NCBI GenBank assembly: GCA_018222405.1 | Contig: JAAFAI010000007.1 | Span: 1-64,000, forward strand | From: Gammaproteobacteria bacterium | Lineage (GTDB): Bacteria > Pseudomonadota > Gammaproteobacteria > Enterobacterales > Alteromonadaceae | Length of the DNA stretch: 64,000 bases | Direction of reading: 5' to 3' | Shown: positions 18,329 to 25,963 of the stretch, piece after piece | How the letters are laid out: every line of letters begins with the position of its first letter | Numbering within the stretch: position 1 is the stretch's first letter | Notes under the pieces: model-generated | Database searches by the model: none | Seen by the model: the letters and a program-made list of their open reading frames with translations, nothing else | What the model was told of the DNA's origin: nothing | Program-made: the position numbers and the translations under genes

Positions 18329-19051
18329 ATGAGCAGAGTAGCACTCGTTACAGGTGGAACACGCGGTATTGGTGAAGCAATCTGTACGACACTGAAGAAT
18401 GCGGGTTATACCGTAGTGGCTAACTATGGCGGAAATGATCAGGCGGCACAGGAATTTACCGAGCGAACAGGTATCGCTGCGATGAAATTTGACGTGTCGG
18501 ATTTTGAGAAGACAAAAGCCGCTATCGAGCAGATCGAGTCGGATTTCGGACCGGTAGATGTGTTGATCAATAACGCCGGTATTACTCGTGACGGTACCAT
18601 GCACCGTATGACGTTTGAACAGTGGAACGCGGTTATTCAGACTAACCTGGCTTCGTGTTTTAACACATGCCGTGCGGTTATCGAGGGGATGCGCGAGCGT
18701 TCATTTGGCCGTATCGTAAACATTGGTTCAATTAATGGTCAGGCGGGTCAGTATGGTCAGGTAAACTATGCTGCTGCCAAATCCGGTATACATGGATTTA
18801 CCAAAGCTCTTGCACAGGAAGGCGCTGCGAAAGGCATTACTGTAAACGCTATCGCTCCAGGCTACATTGATACTGATATGGTACGAGCAGTACCAGAAGA
18901 CGTACTGAAGAAAATTGTTGCGAAAATCCCGGTTGGCCGTTTAGGTAAGCCAGAAGACATCGCAGACGGTGTGTTGTTCCTGATTAAAGATGAGTCGAGC
19001 TTTATCACAGGCTCAACGCTGTCTATTAACGGCGGTCAGCACATGTACTAA
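18329..19051 (+). CDS. phaB: Acetoacetyl-CoA reductase
   Basis: NADPH-dependent short-chain dehydrogenase that makes (R)-3-hydroxybutyryl-CoA, the monomer for polyhydroxybutyrate. The cofactor motif TGGTRGIG is at 8-15, NNAG at 81-84, and the catalytic Ser134-Tyr147-Lys151 lies in NIGSINGQAGQYGQVNYAAA. The GQxGQ stretch is typical of PhaB rather than FabG. I start at ATG 18329, behind AGAAGGAAA. An in-frame start 30 bases earlier only adds unrelated residues. It lies near phaZ and phaC, but separated by a transglycosylase gene on the other strand, so it is transcribed alone. The thiolase phaA is not in the window. Confidence 0.93.
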   Translation: MSRVALVTGGTRGIGEAICTTLKNAGYTVVANYGGNDQAAQEFTERTGIAAMKFDVSDFEKTKAAIEQIESDFGPVDVLINNAGITRDGTMHRMTFEQWNAVIQTNLASCFNTCRAVIEGMRERSFGRIVNIGSINGQAGQYGQVNYAAAKSGIHGFTKALAQEGAAKGITVNAIAPGYIDTDMVRAVPEDVLKKIVAKIPVGRLGKPEDIADGVLFLIKDESSFITGSTLSINGGQHMY

Positions 19052-19059
19052 ACCGAAAA

Positions 19060-19104
19060 AGCCGGGCATGCTTTGATTAGAAAGCGCTGTCCGGCTCTTT
19101 TCAT
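19060..19104 (+). terminator. Terminator after phaB
   Basis: Imperfect stem beginning AGCCGG and closing CCGGCT, with inner GCTTT/AAAGC pairing, followed by CTTTTC. It lies between phaB and the converging transglycosylase gene. Confidence 0.65.
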
Positions 19105-19113
19105 CCAATACAG

Positions 19114-20406
19114 TTAAGAGGTGGGGGTAACTTCTATTCCCAGTGCCTGCATGACGGCCAGCGAAGGAAAACCATCGGCAATCATGTCACTACGGCGCTG
19201 AAATTCGCGGATGCCCTCGCGGGTAGCCGGCCCTAAAATACCGTCTGCGCCACCTACATCAATTCCTTTCTGATTTAACTGTTCCTGCATGGCTTTGATA
19301 TCGTCGCGACGATAATTCGGCAAAGGAGGCAAGGATGCAACCAGTTCACCGTCGCCAGCTATTCTGTCTGCCAGTCGGCCCACCGCAATGGCGTAAAACT
19401 CCGAATTGTTCCAGCGCATGATCACCCTGAAATTAGGGTAGGCGAGAAAGGTTGGCCCCTCATGACCGGCAGGCATGACTAAATACGCATTCATATCACT
19501 GCTACCCAGTGCTTCACCGTTGGCACGGGTCACCCCGAGTTCGTTCCAGTCGGTCACGGTGCGACGTTTAGAATAGCCCAGTAATGAGTAATCAAAACCG
19601 CCCGGCAGTTTGACTTCTCTGCCCCACCGAAACCCGGGTTGCCAGCCCAGCTGAGACAGAAAATTGGCCGCTGATGTTAACGCATCTGCCTCGCTATCCC
19701 ATAAATTAATTTGCCCGTCACCATCACCATCAATGGCGTAGTTAGCATAGGCTGATGGCATAAACTGGGTGTGACCCATGGCACCCGCCCAGGATCCCAC
19801 CATTTTTTTCTGCTCTAAAGACTGCTCTTCCAGCAACTTTACGGCAGTGAGCAATTCGCGGGTGAAAAATGTGCTGCGTCGCGGATCACAGGCCAGGGTT
19901 GCCAGAGAATCGAGTACCGGCATTTTCCCTTTATAGCCGCCGAAATTTGTTTCCAGGCCCCAGAACGCCAGCAAATACTGAGCGGGAATGCCGTACTGCT
20001 TTACCAAACCCTGCAGTAGCGCTTTGTGCTCGCCGGCAAGCTGGCGACCTTTGTTGATTCGCCAGTCATTGACCCGTTTGCTGAAGTAACCGGGAAATGT
20101 TTGCACAAATTCTGGCTGACTGCGGTCAAGCTCAATGACTCTGGGCTGATATTTGATATTGGCAAACACCTGTTCGGCAGTGGCTGGTGTAATACCCGCC
20201 TCTAAGGCTGATTGCTGCAGGCTTTGCTTGCAGACGTTAAATGCCTGAACCGGATCGACATTAGCTGAGGGTTGCTCATCGGTATTTTGCTGGGCAAAAG
20301 CCGCCGGCTGAAAACTCAGCGCTGCCACTGACAGCATAAAACAGGAGGTTAACCGTGGGAACAAACGCTGACCTTTAGCGGATGTGCAACGGGAAAAAAA
20401 GCGCAT
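19114..20406 (-). CDS. Lytic murein transglycosylase (MltB type) with peptidoglycan-binding domain
   Basis: Cleaves peptidoglycan glycan strands to 1,6-anhydro-muramyl products. A signal peptide ends near AAFAQQ, and no lipobox is visible, so it is likely a soluble periplasmic form. The SLT_2 domain has the catalytic Glu in FWGLETNFGGYKGK, then SWAGAMGHTQFMPSAYANYA and DGDGDGQINLWDSEADALTS, which are MltB hallmarks. A C-terminal PG_binding_1 domain (VGGADGILGPATREGIREFQ) ends the protein. I choose the start at 20406, which has AGGGAGA eight bases upstream; an ATG 30 bases further up lacks a ribosome site. It interrupts the PHA genes and has no obvious functional link to them. Confidence 0.92.
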   Translation of the reverse strand: MRFFSRCTSAKGQRLFPRLTSCFMLSVAALSFQPAAFAQQNTDEQPSANVDPVQAFNVCKQSLQQSALEAGITPATAEQVFANIKYQPRVIELDRSQPEFVQTFPGYFSKRVNDWRINKGRQLAGEHKALLQGLVKQYGIPAQYLLAFWGLETNFGGYKGKMPVLDSLATLACDPRRSTFFTRELLTAVKLLEEQSLEQKKMVGSWAGAMGHTQFMPSAYANYAIDGDGDGQINLWDSEADALTSAANFLSQLGWQPGFRWGREVKLPGGFDYSLLGYSKRRTVTDWNELGVTRANGEALGSSDMNAYLVMPAGHEGPTFLAYPNFRVIMRWNNSEFYAIAVGRLADRIAGDGELVASLPPLPNYRRDDIKAMQEQLNQKGIDVGGADGILGPATREGIREFQRRSDMIADGFPSLAVMQALGIEVTPTS

Positions 20407-20431
20407 AGAAATCTCCCTGAAATTAAGAGCA

Positions 20432-20460
20432 CCCATGCTAACCTAAGTTGCTAGCATGGG
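20432..20460 (-). terminator. Hairpin between phaZ and the transglycosylase gene
   Basis: Perfect 9-bp arms CCCATGCTA/TAGCATGGG (20432-20440, 20452-20460), 11 bases after the phaZ stop. There is no T-run, so it may only attenuate read-through. Confidence 0.5.
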
Positions 20461-20470
20461 CGAGATAACG

Positions 20471-21688
20471 TCAGGCAAATTTATGAATAAAATCGGTGAT
20501 CAACGGACGAATATGTTTGCGGAATTGTGAACCGCTAAAAATACCGTAGTGACCGGCACCTTGCTGAACGTGATGTTTACGTTTAGATTTTGGAATGCTC
20601 TTACATAAATGCTGAGCTGCTTCGGTCTGACCCAAACCACAAATGTCGTCGTTAGCCCCTTCAACAGTTAACAGCGGTGTATTTTCGATAGACTCGAAGT
20701 TAACCGGTTGACCTTTATAGGTGATGGCGCCGCGAGCCACTTCATTATTTTTAAATACCCGTTCGATAGTTTCCAGGTAGAACTCCGCCGGCATATCCAG
20801 TACCGCCAGGTATTCGTCATAGAATGCCCGGAAACGGTCGGCATCTTCTTCTTCACCCAGAAACAGATTCTGGTAAAAATCGATGTACTTCTGCATGTGT
20901 GCCTGTTGGTTCATGCTGATAAAACCGCCAAGTTGCATAAAGCCAGGATACACCTTACGCCCTTCGCCAGGATAACCGTGCGGAACAGTCATAATGGCAA
21001 CATTACGGAACCAGGACATCGGGTGTTTCTTGGAAAACTCATTAACCCGGGTAGGGTTTTTGCTGGTATCGATTGGGCCCGCCATCAACGTTAGCGTGTG
21101 AGGCGTAGCCGGGCTTTTTTGCTCGGCCATTACCGCGGTGGCAATCAATGCCTGAACGGTGGGCTGGCAAATAGCCATTAAATGGGTATTCGGACCAAGA
21201 TACTCCATGAAGTTAATCAGGTATTCAACATAACAGTCAAAGCTGAAAGGGCCCTCATCCAGGGGCACTTCGCGGGCATCCGCCCAGTCGGTAATATATA
21301 CTTCATGGTCTGGCAACAGTGCTTCTACCGTGCCTTTTAGTAATGTAGCAAAGTGGCCGGAGAGCGGTGCAACAAGCAATACTTTATGATCGTCGTGCAC
21401 ACCTACGCGATTAAAGTGAATTAAATCGCAAAACGGTTTGGATACTGCAACTTCTTCCTTAACGGCGTGGTATTTGCCATCAATGGTGATCTCGTCAATG
21501 TTAAAGCCAACTTTCTCGTAACGGCGGGTGAGTCGCATGGCGGTCTCAAGACTCGCACGGCTGACACGGCCTGGAATAGTGTGGGAAAATGGATTCGACG
21601 GGTGGCTGGCAATATCGTTTAGCAGACTAAACCCTTCATGCATGATTTGCGCACCGCGAGCCATGTAGTCGTATGCTTGGTAATTCAT
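20471..21688 (-). CDS. phaZ: Intracellular polyhydroxyalkanoate depolymerase
   Basis: Breaks down stored polyhydroxybutyrate in the cytoplasm. The 405-residue protein has the intracellular-depolymerase features: no signal peptide and a Cys nucleophile in AICQPTVQAL (Cys about 174) instead of a lipase-box Ser. The conserved start MNYQAYDYMARGAQ, the block LLVAPLSGHFATLL, and the His region QQGAGHYGIFSGSQFRKHI also match. The gene lies downstream of the phasin pair in the same direction, but a strong terminator lies between, so it is probably expressed from its own promoter in the roughly 90 bases before the ATG. Confidence 0.95.
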   Translation of the reverse strand: MNYQAYDYMARGAQIMHEGFSLLNDIASHPSNPFSHTIPGRVSRASLETAMRLTRRYEKVGFNIDEITIDGKYHAVKEEVAVSKPFCDLIHFNRVGVHDDHKVLLVAPLSGHFATLLKGTVEALLPDHEVYITDWADAREVPLDEGPFSFDCYVEYLINFMEYLGPNTHLMAICQPTVQALIATAVMAEQKSPATPHTLTLMAGPIDTSKNPTRVNEFSKKHPMSWFRNVAIMTVPHGYPGEGRKVYPGFMQLGGFISMNQQAHMQKYIDFYQNLFLGEEEDADRFRAFYDEYLAVLDMPAEFYLETIERVFKNNEVARGAITYKGQPVNFESIENTPLLTVEGANDDICGLGQTEAAQHLCKSIPKSKRKHHVQQGAGHYGIFSGSQFRKHIRPLITDFIHKFA

Positions 21689-21784
21689 TGTTTCACTCCC
21701 GGAGGTACTACTTTTTGAGTGATATGTGGACCGACAAAAACGCCCTTGGTTCCACAGATGTCAAAAAAATGTAATACAAATATC

Positions 21785-21817
21785 AAAAAAGGGCTATTAA
21801 GTATAACAGCCCTTTTT
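21785..21817. terminator. Bidirectional terminator between phasin and phaZ
   Basis: Stem AAAAAGGGCT/AGCCCTTTTT with a 12-base loop. On the minus strand it ends in a T-run, so it can stop the phasin transcript before phaZ. Confidence 0.85.
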
Positions 21818-21821
21818 CTGG

Positions 21822-21875
21822 GCCCGCATAACACTTTTGTTCTATTTTCAGAGCAAGTGTTGCGGGCATTTTTAG
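21822..21875. terminator. Second hairpin after the phasin gene
   Basis: Arms GCCCGCA-t-AACACTT and AAGTGTTGCGGGC (21822-21836, 21855-21867), followed by ATTTTT on the plus strand. It directly follows the phasin stop and could be a 3' stabiliser or a plus-strand terminator. Confidence 0.6.
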
Positions 21876-21887
21876 CCTGGCGGAGTC

Positions 21888-22226
21888 TTACTTAGCAGTA
21901 AACTTAGTAGTGAACTCTTCGCTCATGCCTTTCATCATCTCGCCCGCCTTTTGCTGGGTTTCAGTGATCAGCGTGTAGCTGCTTTTCGCAGACTCAGTCA
22001 TTTTTTCCTGCAGGCTTTCTAAATACGCTTTTTGCGCTTCAGCAAGGCTCATCAGGTCCTTTTGCTGGCTGGCGGTCTCAACAAAAGACATACCGTCAGA
22101 CATCAGGGTAGAGAACAGAGAATTTTGCTTTTCAGCTAATTCCTGCATGGTGTTCATGTTCAAAGTCGCAAGTTCAGTTACAGGCTTCATTGCTGTTTGA
22201 AATTTTTCAGTCATTTGCTCTAGCAT
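21888..22226 (-). CDS. phaP: Phasin family protein
   Basis: A small amphipathic helical protein of 112 residues that coats polyhydroxyalkanoate granules and limits their fusion. Its composition (Met, Gln, Glu, Lys, Ala; no Cys, no Trp) and the segment MLEQMTEKFQTAMKPVTELA with following heptad-like helices fit the Phasin_2 type. The gene starts 25 bases after the stop of the larger phasin gene, so they form one unit under the promoter and PhaR-like operators upstream. Two hairpins follow its stop. Confidence in the family is high; the gene number (phaP1, phaP2) cannot be assigned. Confidence 0.88.
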   Translation of the reverse strand: MLEQMTEKFQTAMKPVTELATLNMNTMQELAEKQNSLFSTLMSDGMSFVETASQQKDLMSLAEAQKAYLESLQEKMTESAKSSYTLITETQQKAGEMMKGMSEEFTTKFTAK

Positions 22227-22251
22227 TAGTCTCTCCTTAAAGAGTCGTTAA

Positions 22252-22881
22252 TTAATTGGTTGATTTGGTTTCGGCCGCTTTAGTTGCAGGCTTTTTAGCT
22301 GTCGAAGTTGTTCTACGCGTACGCGTGGTTTTCTTTGCAGCCGGCTTAGCTGCAGGCTTTGCCTCAGCTTCAGCAGGTTTCGCCGCTGCTTCAGCTTCCT
22401 TTGCCGGGGCTGGCTCCTCTTTTGGCGCCGGGGCCGGAATAGGAGCGGCCTTTGCTGCGGCCTTTGGCGCTGCTTTCCTCGCAGGCGCTTTTGCCGGTGC
22501 CGCCTTGGCTGCTGGTTTTTCAACAGCCTTGGTTACCTCTTTCGTGACTTCTTTGGCGGCTTCTGCACTATCTTCAATCGATGATTTCACTACGTCTTTC
22601 ATGTCAGACTGTAAGTGACTTAATGTTGAATAAGCGCCTTTAGAAGCAACAGCCAAACGGTCGCGCATGGCTTCAGCAAATTCAGAATTTGCGGCAAAAA
22701 CACCTTTCGCTTCGGTTTGCACCGACACGGTTTCGAGATATTTCACGCTATCGCTCAATAAACCGGTAAACAACTCGGTTTGGTTTTGCGATAAGTCTTC
22801 CAGCATTTTTGCATTCACGGCCATCCATGAATTTACCGGCTTGGAAGACTTCTTAAGTTGCTCTGAAAATTTGCCAAACAT
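22252..22881 (-). CDS. Phasin with Ala/Lys/Pro-rich histone-like tail (PhaF-like)
   Basis: Two-part protein of 209 residues. Residues 1 to about 120 form a phasin domain (MFGKFSEQLKKSSKPVNSWM, NQTELFTGLLSDSVKYLETV). From about 120 to the end runs a low-complexity tail rich in AAPAKAPARKAAPKAAAKA and KPAAKKTTRTRRTTS repeats, like the DNA-binding tails of PhaF in Pseudomonas and of histone H1. Such tails tie granules to the nucleoid and help share them out at division; that function is inferred here. The tail also contains acidic-proline stretches (PAPKEEPAPAKEAEA). First gene of the two-phasin unit. Confidence 0.88.
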   Translation of the reverse strand: MFGKFSEQLKKSSKPVNSWMAVNAKMLEDLSQNQTELFTGLLSDSVKYLETVSVQTEAKGVFAANSEFAEAMRDRLAVASKGAYSTLSHLQSDMKDVVKSSIEDSAEAAKEVTKEVTKAVEKPAAKAAPAKAPARKAAPKAAAKAAPIPAPAPKEEPAPAKEAEAAAKPAEAEAKPAAKPAAKKTTRTRRTTSTAKKPATKAAETKSTN

Positions 22882-22907
22882 ATAACACTCCCGTTCGAAG
22901 TTTATAC

Positions 22908-22923
22908 TTGCTGCGTTGCAGCA
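22908..22923. promoter_or_regulatory. PhaR-like operator 1
   Basis: TGCTGC-GTT-GCAGCA, a perfect dyad (22909-22923) placed about at the transcription start of the phasin promoter. It fits the CTGC-N3/4-GCAG dyad known for PhaR repressors. Confidence 0.8.
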
Positions 22924-22935
22924 TTCGTTGGTTAT

Positions 22936-22965
22936 ATATTAGACAGCAGAGGGCGGAATGGTCAA
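22936..22965 (-). promoter_or_regulatory. Sigma-70-type promoter of the phasin unit
   Basis: On the minus strand TTGACC (22965-22960), an 18-base spacer and TAATAT (22941-22936). The predicted start lies near 22929, between operators 1 and 2, so bound PhaR could block polymerase. Confidence 0.6.
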
Positions 22966-22971
22966 GGGGTA

Positions 22972-22992
22972 TTTTGTTGCAATGCAGCAAAA
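22972..22992. promoter_or_regulatory. PhaR-like operator 2
   Basis: TTTTGTTGC-AAT-GCAGCAAAA, a dyad with one mismatch, just upstream of the -35 box. Confidence 0.7.
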
Positions 22993-23029
22993 TGACTAGA
23001 ACAATATAGAATAACCATACAACTTTTTA

Positions 23030-23044
23030 TGCTGCGGTGCAGCA
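23030..23044. promoter_or_regulatory. PhaR-like operator 3
   Basis: TGCTGC-GGT-GCAGCA, a perfect dyad five bases after the phaR stop codon. With the other two sites it spans about 140 bases, allowing cooperative or looped binding. Confidence 0.75.
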
Positions 23045-23049
23045 AGTGG

Positions 23050-23478
23050 CTATTTTTTCTGATCTTTTGTTGATTTGGTCCAGGCGTCGATATTCTGTTC
23101 CATGATTTTACTGAACATACCCAGCGGGCTGGTATCTACCATATTCTTCATCATTCCCTGCAAACTGTCCTGCTGTTCCATAAAACTAATCAGGCTTTGT
23201 TCAAGGTATTCGCGGAGGAATAACTGCATATCAGAATCGTAAAAACGGATAAGTTGCTTGAGGAGTTTATTCGTGAGCAGCGACTGATGCTCATTGGTTT
23301 CTGACTCACTTATAATCTGTAACAGGATGGTTTTAGTCACATCGTCACCGGATTTTGAGTCGACCACGTTAAAATCGGTGCGCTCATTGACCAGTGTTTT
23401 AATGTAATCCATGTTCACATACTGACTGCGTGACGTGTCATAAAGCCTGCGATTTGGATATTTCTTAATAGTAACCAT
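23050..23478 (-). CDS. phaR: Polyhydroxyalkanoate synthesis repressor PhaR
   Basis: DNA-binding repressor that senses polyhydroxybutyrate granules: it leaves DNA when it binds polymer, allowing phasin expression. The conserved N-terminal domain starts MVTIKKYPNRRLYDTSRSQY, with the DNA-binding PHB_acc_N region up to about residue 60 (VVDSKSGDDVTKTILLQII). The second domain (FYDSDMQLFLREYLEQSL) follows, then a C-terminal helix. At 142 residues it is shorter than PhaR of Cupriavidus. It sits between phaC upstream and the phasins downstream, all on the minus strand. The three dyads that follow are its likely targets; it may not repress itself. Confidence 0.94.
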   Translation of the reverse strand: MVTIKKYPNRRLYDTSRSQYVNMDYIKTLVNERTDFNVVDSKSGDDVTKTILLQIISESETNEHQSLLTNKLLKQLIRFYDSDMQLFLREYLEQSLISFMEQQDSLQGMMKNMVDTSPLGMFSKIMEQNIDAWTKSTKDQKK

Positions 23479-23711
23479 CGGAACCTGTGCTTATCTTGTT
23501 TGAACGTGAGTGAAAAGCCATAACTGCTGCTCAGCCGGGCTGTTGGTCACTGCCCGGCAGTGGTACTGGCAACCTCAGAATCTGGTTTACAGAGTGATGA
23601 AAAAACCAAAAAGGGCCCCGATGCAGGGCCGGCAGGTTTAGAAAACCCTGTCAGCTATTCTGCAATGTAGCGCAGAACAGGCCGACAGAGCAAATATCGG
23701 GCGGTTTATCG

Positions 23712-25496
23712 TTAGCCGAGACGTCGTTTAACGTAACTGCCAGGTGCGTCTTCAATAATCGGATAAGACTTATGTTTACCCGGTTTGGGTGAGGTAACCT
23801 GTTTATCATTGTGTGACTGCAGCCAATTGTACCAGTCCGGCCACCAGGAGCCTTCATGCTGGGTGGCACCATCAAACCACGCGGCGGCATCTGCTGGCAG
23901 GTCTTCGTTGATCCAGTGAGGATACTTGCCTTTGGCGGGAGGGTTAATTACCCCTGCTAAGTGCCCGGAACCAGCCAGGACAAAGCGGGTATCACCGCCC
24001 ACCAGCTGTGTGCCTTTATAGGCGGCTTGCCAGAGCACAATGTGATCGGCAATGGTGGCCAGGAAGTAAACCGGAACATCGATATTGCTCAGATCGATTG
24101 GTACGCCGTCAATCACCATACCACCCGGTTCCCGCAGTTTATTTTCCCAGTACATGGTGCGCACATACTGTTTAAAGCAGGCGGCGGTGATATTGGTGGC
24201 ATCACTGTTCCAGAACAGAATATCAAAGGCAGCAGGATCCTCGCCTTTTAAATAGTTATTGATAAAGTACGACCAGAACAGGTTGTTCTCGCGCAACAGG
24301 CTGAAGCTAAGCCCCAGTATACGGCCGTCATACACGCCTTTAATGTCGGCGTTCTGCTCCATAGCATTAAGGCTTTCTTCGGTCAGGTAGTTACCAATTT
24401 CACCAGGCTCACTGAAGTCGGTCAGGGTGGTTAACAGGGTAAGTGACTGGATCCGCTCATCGCCCTGGGCGCGCAGGTAAGCTGCCGTTACGGCAGACAA
24501 GGTGCCGCCCACACAGAACCCGGTCATGTTAACTTTGGGTTGTTTGGTGATCTCACATACCACATCCAGTGCGGCCTGCGGGCCGTGCTTCATGTAACTC
24601 ACGAAGTCATGGTCGGCAAGGGATTTATCCGGGTTAACCCAGGAAATCATAAATACACTAAAGCCGTTTTCGAGCAGCCCTTTTACCGCGGATTTCTTTT
24701 CATCCAGGTCGAGAATGTAATATTTGTTGATAAACGGCGGTACAAACAAAACCGGTGGTGCGTAGGTTTTGGCTTTTTTCGGCGTGTAATGAATGAGCTG
24801 GATCAGGTCATTCTGGTATACCACCTTGCCTTCGGTTGTGGCGAGGTTTTCACCCAGCTCAAAAGCCGACATATCGGTTTGCGTAATCTTAAATGCTTCC
24901 AGGGGGCTTTGTTCCAGGTCGCGCATGAAGTTCTCAATGCCTTTAAGCATGCTCTGCCCTTTGGACTTGAGGATTTCTTCACACACATCCGGATTTGAGA
25001 ACAGGTAATTGGTTGGTGCGACCGAGTTAATATATTGCCGGGTGTAAAATTTAACCTGTTCAGCAGATTTAGGGTCAGCAAACGTCATGGAGTCCATCAT
25101 GCCCTGCAGCATTTTGGAGTTGATCAGATAAGCTTGCTTTAAATAATTAAAAACCGGGTTGTCATTCCAGTCGGTGTGGCTGAACCGTTTGTCACCACGT
25201 GACTCACTGACTACTGCTTCGGCCTTCTCACCAAACATGGCTCTGCTTGCCTGTTGCCAGAGCTCGGTTTGCTGGCGCATAAACTCCATCTGGTTTTCAA
25301 CCAGCTTAGAAGTATCTACTTCTACCTTATCGGCCAGTTTTGTGGTCAGTAGCTGTTGCAAGTGCTGCGGGTCGAACATCTTTGCAGCGTCGTTCGAATC
25401 AGCCTGACGGGTAAGAATTTTCTGTACCATGCTATTAAACTGCTCAGCATACTGGTTCAGCGTGTCCAGAATTTCCTGCTTATCCTGTTGCTCCAC
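23712..25496 (-). CDS. phaC: Class I poly(3-hydroxyalkanoate) synthase
   Basis: Polymerises (R)-3-hydroxyacyl-CoA on the granule surface. The 594-residue protein has the PhaC N-terminal domain (PVFNYLKQAYLINSKML) and an alpha/beta-hydrolase core. The lipase-like box GFCVGG carries the catalytic Cys (about 328). The catalytic Asp is in IADHIVLWQAAYKG and the His in AGSGHLAGVINPP. WFDGATQHEGSWWPDWYNWL and the final SYVKRRLG are conserved. It starts 18 bases after the DUF6489-like gene, so the two share a transcript. No PhaR-like dyad was seen upstream, so control may differ from that of the phasins. Its length and the absence of phaE indicate class I. Confidence 0.96.
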   Translation of the reverse strand: MEQQDKQEILDTLNQYAEQFNSMVQKILTRQADSNDAAKMFDPQHLQQLLTTKLADKVEVDTSKLVENQMEFMRQQTELWQQASRAMFGEKAEAVVSESRGDKRFSHTDWNDNPVFNYLKQAYLINSKMLQGMMDSMTFADPKSAEQVKFYTRQYINSVAPTNYLFSNPDVCEEILKSKGQSMLKGIENFMRDLEQSPLEAFKITQTDMSAFELGENLATTEGKVVYQNDLIQLIHYTPKKAKTYAPPVLFVPPFINKYYILDLDEKKSAVKGLLENGFSVFMISWVNPDKSLADHDFVSYMKHGPQAALDVVCEITKQPKVNMTGFCVGGTLSAVTAAYLRAQGDERIQSLTLLTTLTDFSEPGEIGNYLTEESLNAMEQNADIKGVYDGRILGLSFSLLRENNLFWSYFINNYLKGEDPAAFDILFWNSDATNITAACFKQYVRTMYWENKLREPGGMVIDGVPIDLSNIDVPVYFLATIADHIVLWQAAYKGTQLVGGDTRFVLAGSGHLAGVINPPAKGKYPHWINEDLPADAAAWFDGATQHEGSWWPDWYNWLQSHNDKQVTSPKPGKHKSYPIIEDAPGSYVKRRLG

Positions 25497-25514
25497 AAGT
25501 GCTCCTTGAAGTTG

Positions 25515-25757
25515 TTATTTTTTGCCTGAGGCGGTGCTGGTGGCAATGCCTTCCATCATTTTCTGGTAGAAAGAAAAGGCCTGTTGACTGCCATCAAGGT
25601 AGGGTTTCAGAAGGGTCATCATTGTTTCCTGATTACCGTTTTTTAATTGTTCGGTAAACATGGCAATGGTGGCTTCATGGATTTTGGTCATGTCCGGCCA
25701 GCCTAAGAGTTCGCGAGCTTCTGACGGTGACAGATCGATATCGACGGTAATTTTCAT
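25515..25757 (-). CDS. Small DUF6489-like protein upstream of phaC
   Basis: An 80-residue soluble protein beginning MKITVDIDLSPSEARELLGW with MTKIHEATIAMFTEQL and a helical C-terminus (AFSFYQKMMEGIATSTASG). It resembles DUF6489, small proteins often encoded by PHA producers; assignment is from memory of the pattern. Its function is unknown. Position immediately before phaC in one transcript suggests a role at the granule, perhaps as a PhaC accessory factor, but this is inference. The ribosome site AGGAG lies seven bases before the ATG. Confidence 0.7.
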   Translation of the reverse strand: MKITVDIDLSPSEARELLGWPDMTKIHEATIAMFTEQLKNGNQETMMTLLKPYLDGSQQAFSFYQKMMEGIATSTASGKK

Positions 25758-25963
25758 GGTAAACTCCTTACTTTAGCCAGTATCATGGCTTTCCCAAAGG
25801 CTGATAGACTTACAGAGTAAAAAGCGAACAATCACTTGTCTAGTCTGATGAGCCTAAAGTTGCATACAGGTAATTGACACAGCGCAAACAAAACCACTGT
25901 GTCCCTTGCCCGGTCTGAATGCCAGCAACCGGTCGTACCCGCAAAGTATTTACAGGAAGCGTT

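Noticed and set aside
22256-22618. A 120-codon plus-strand Ala/Phe/Gly-rich frame
   Set aside because: Mirror image of the low-complexity Ala/Lys/Pro tail of the phasin gene on the other strand.
24540-24998. A 152-codon plus-strand frame inside phaC
   Set aside because: Antisense shadow; phaC has all catalytic motifs.
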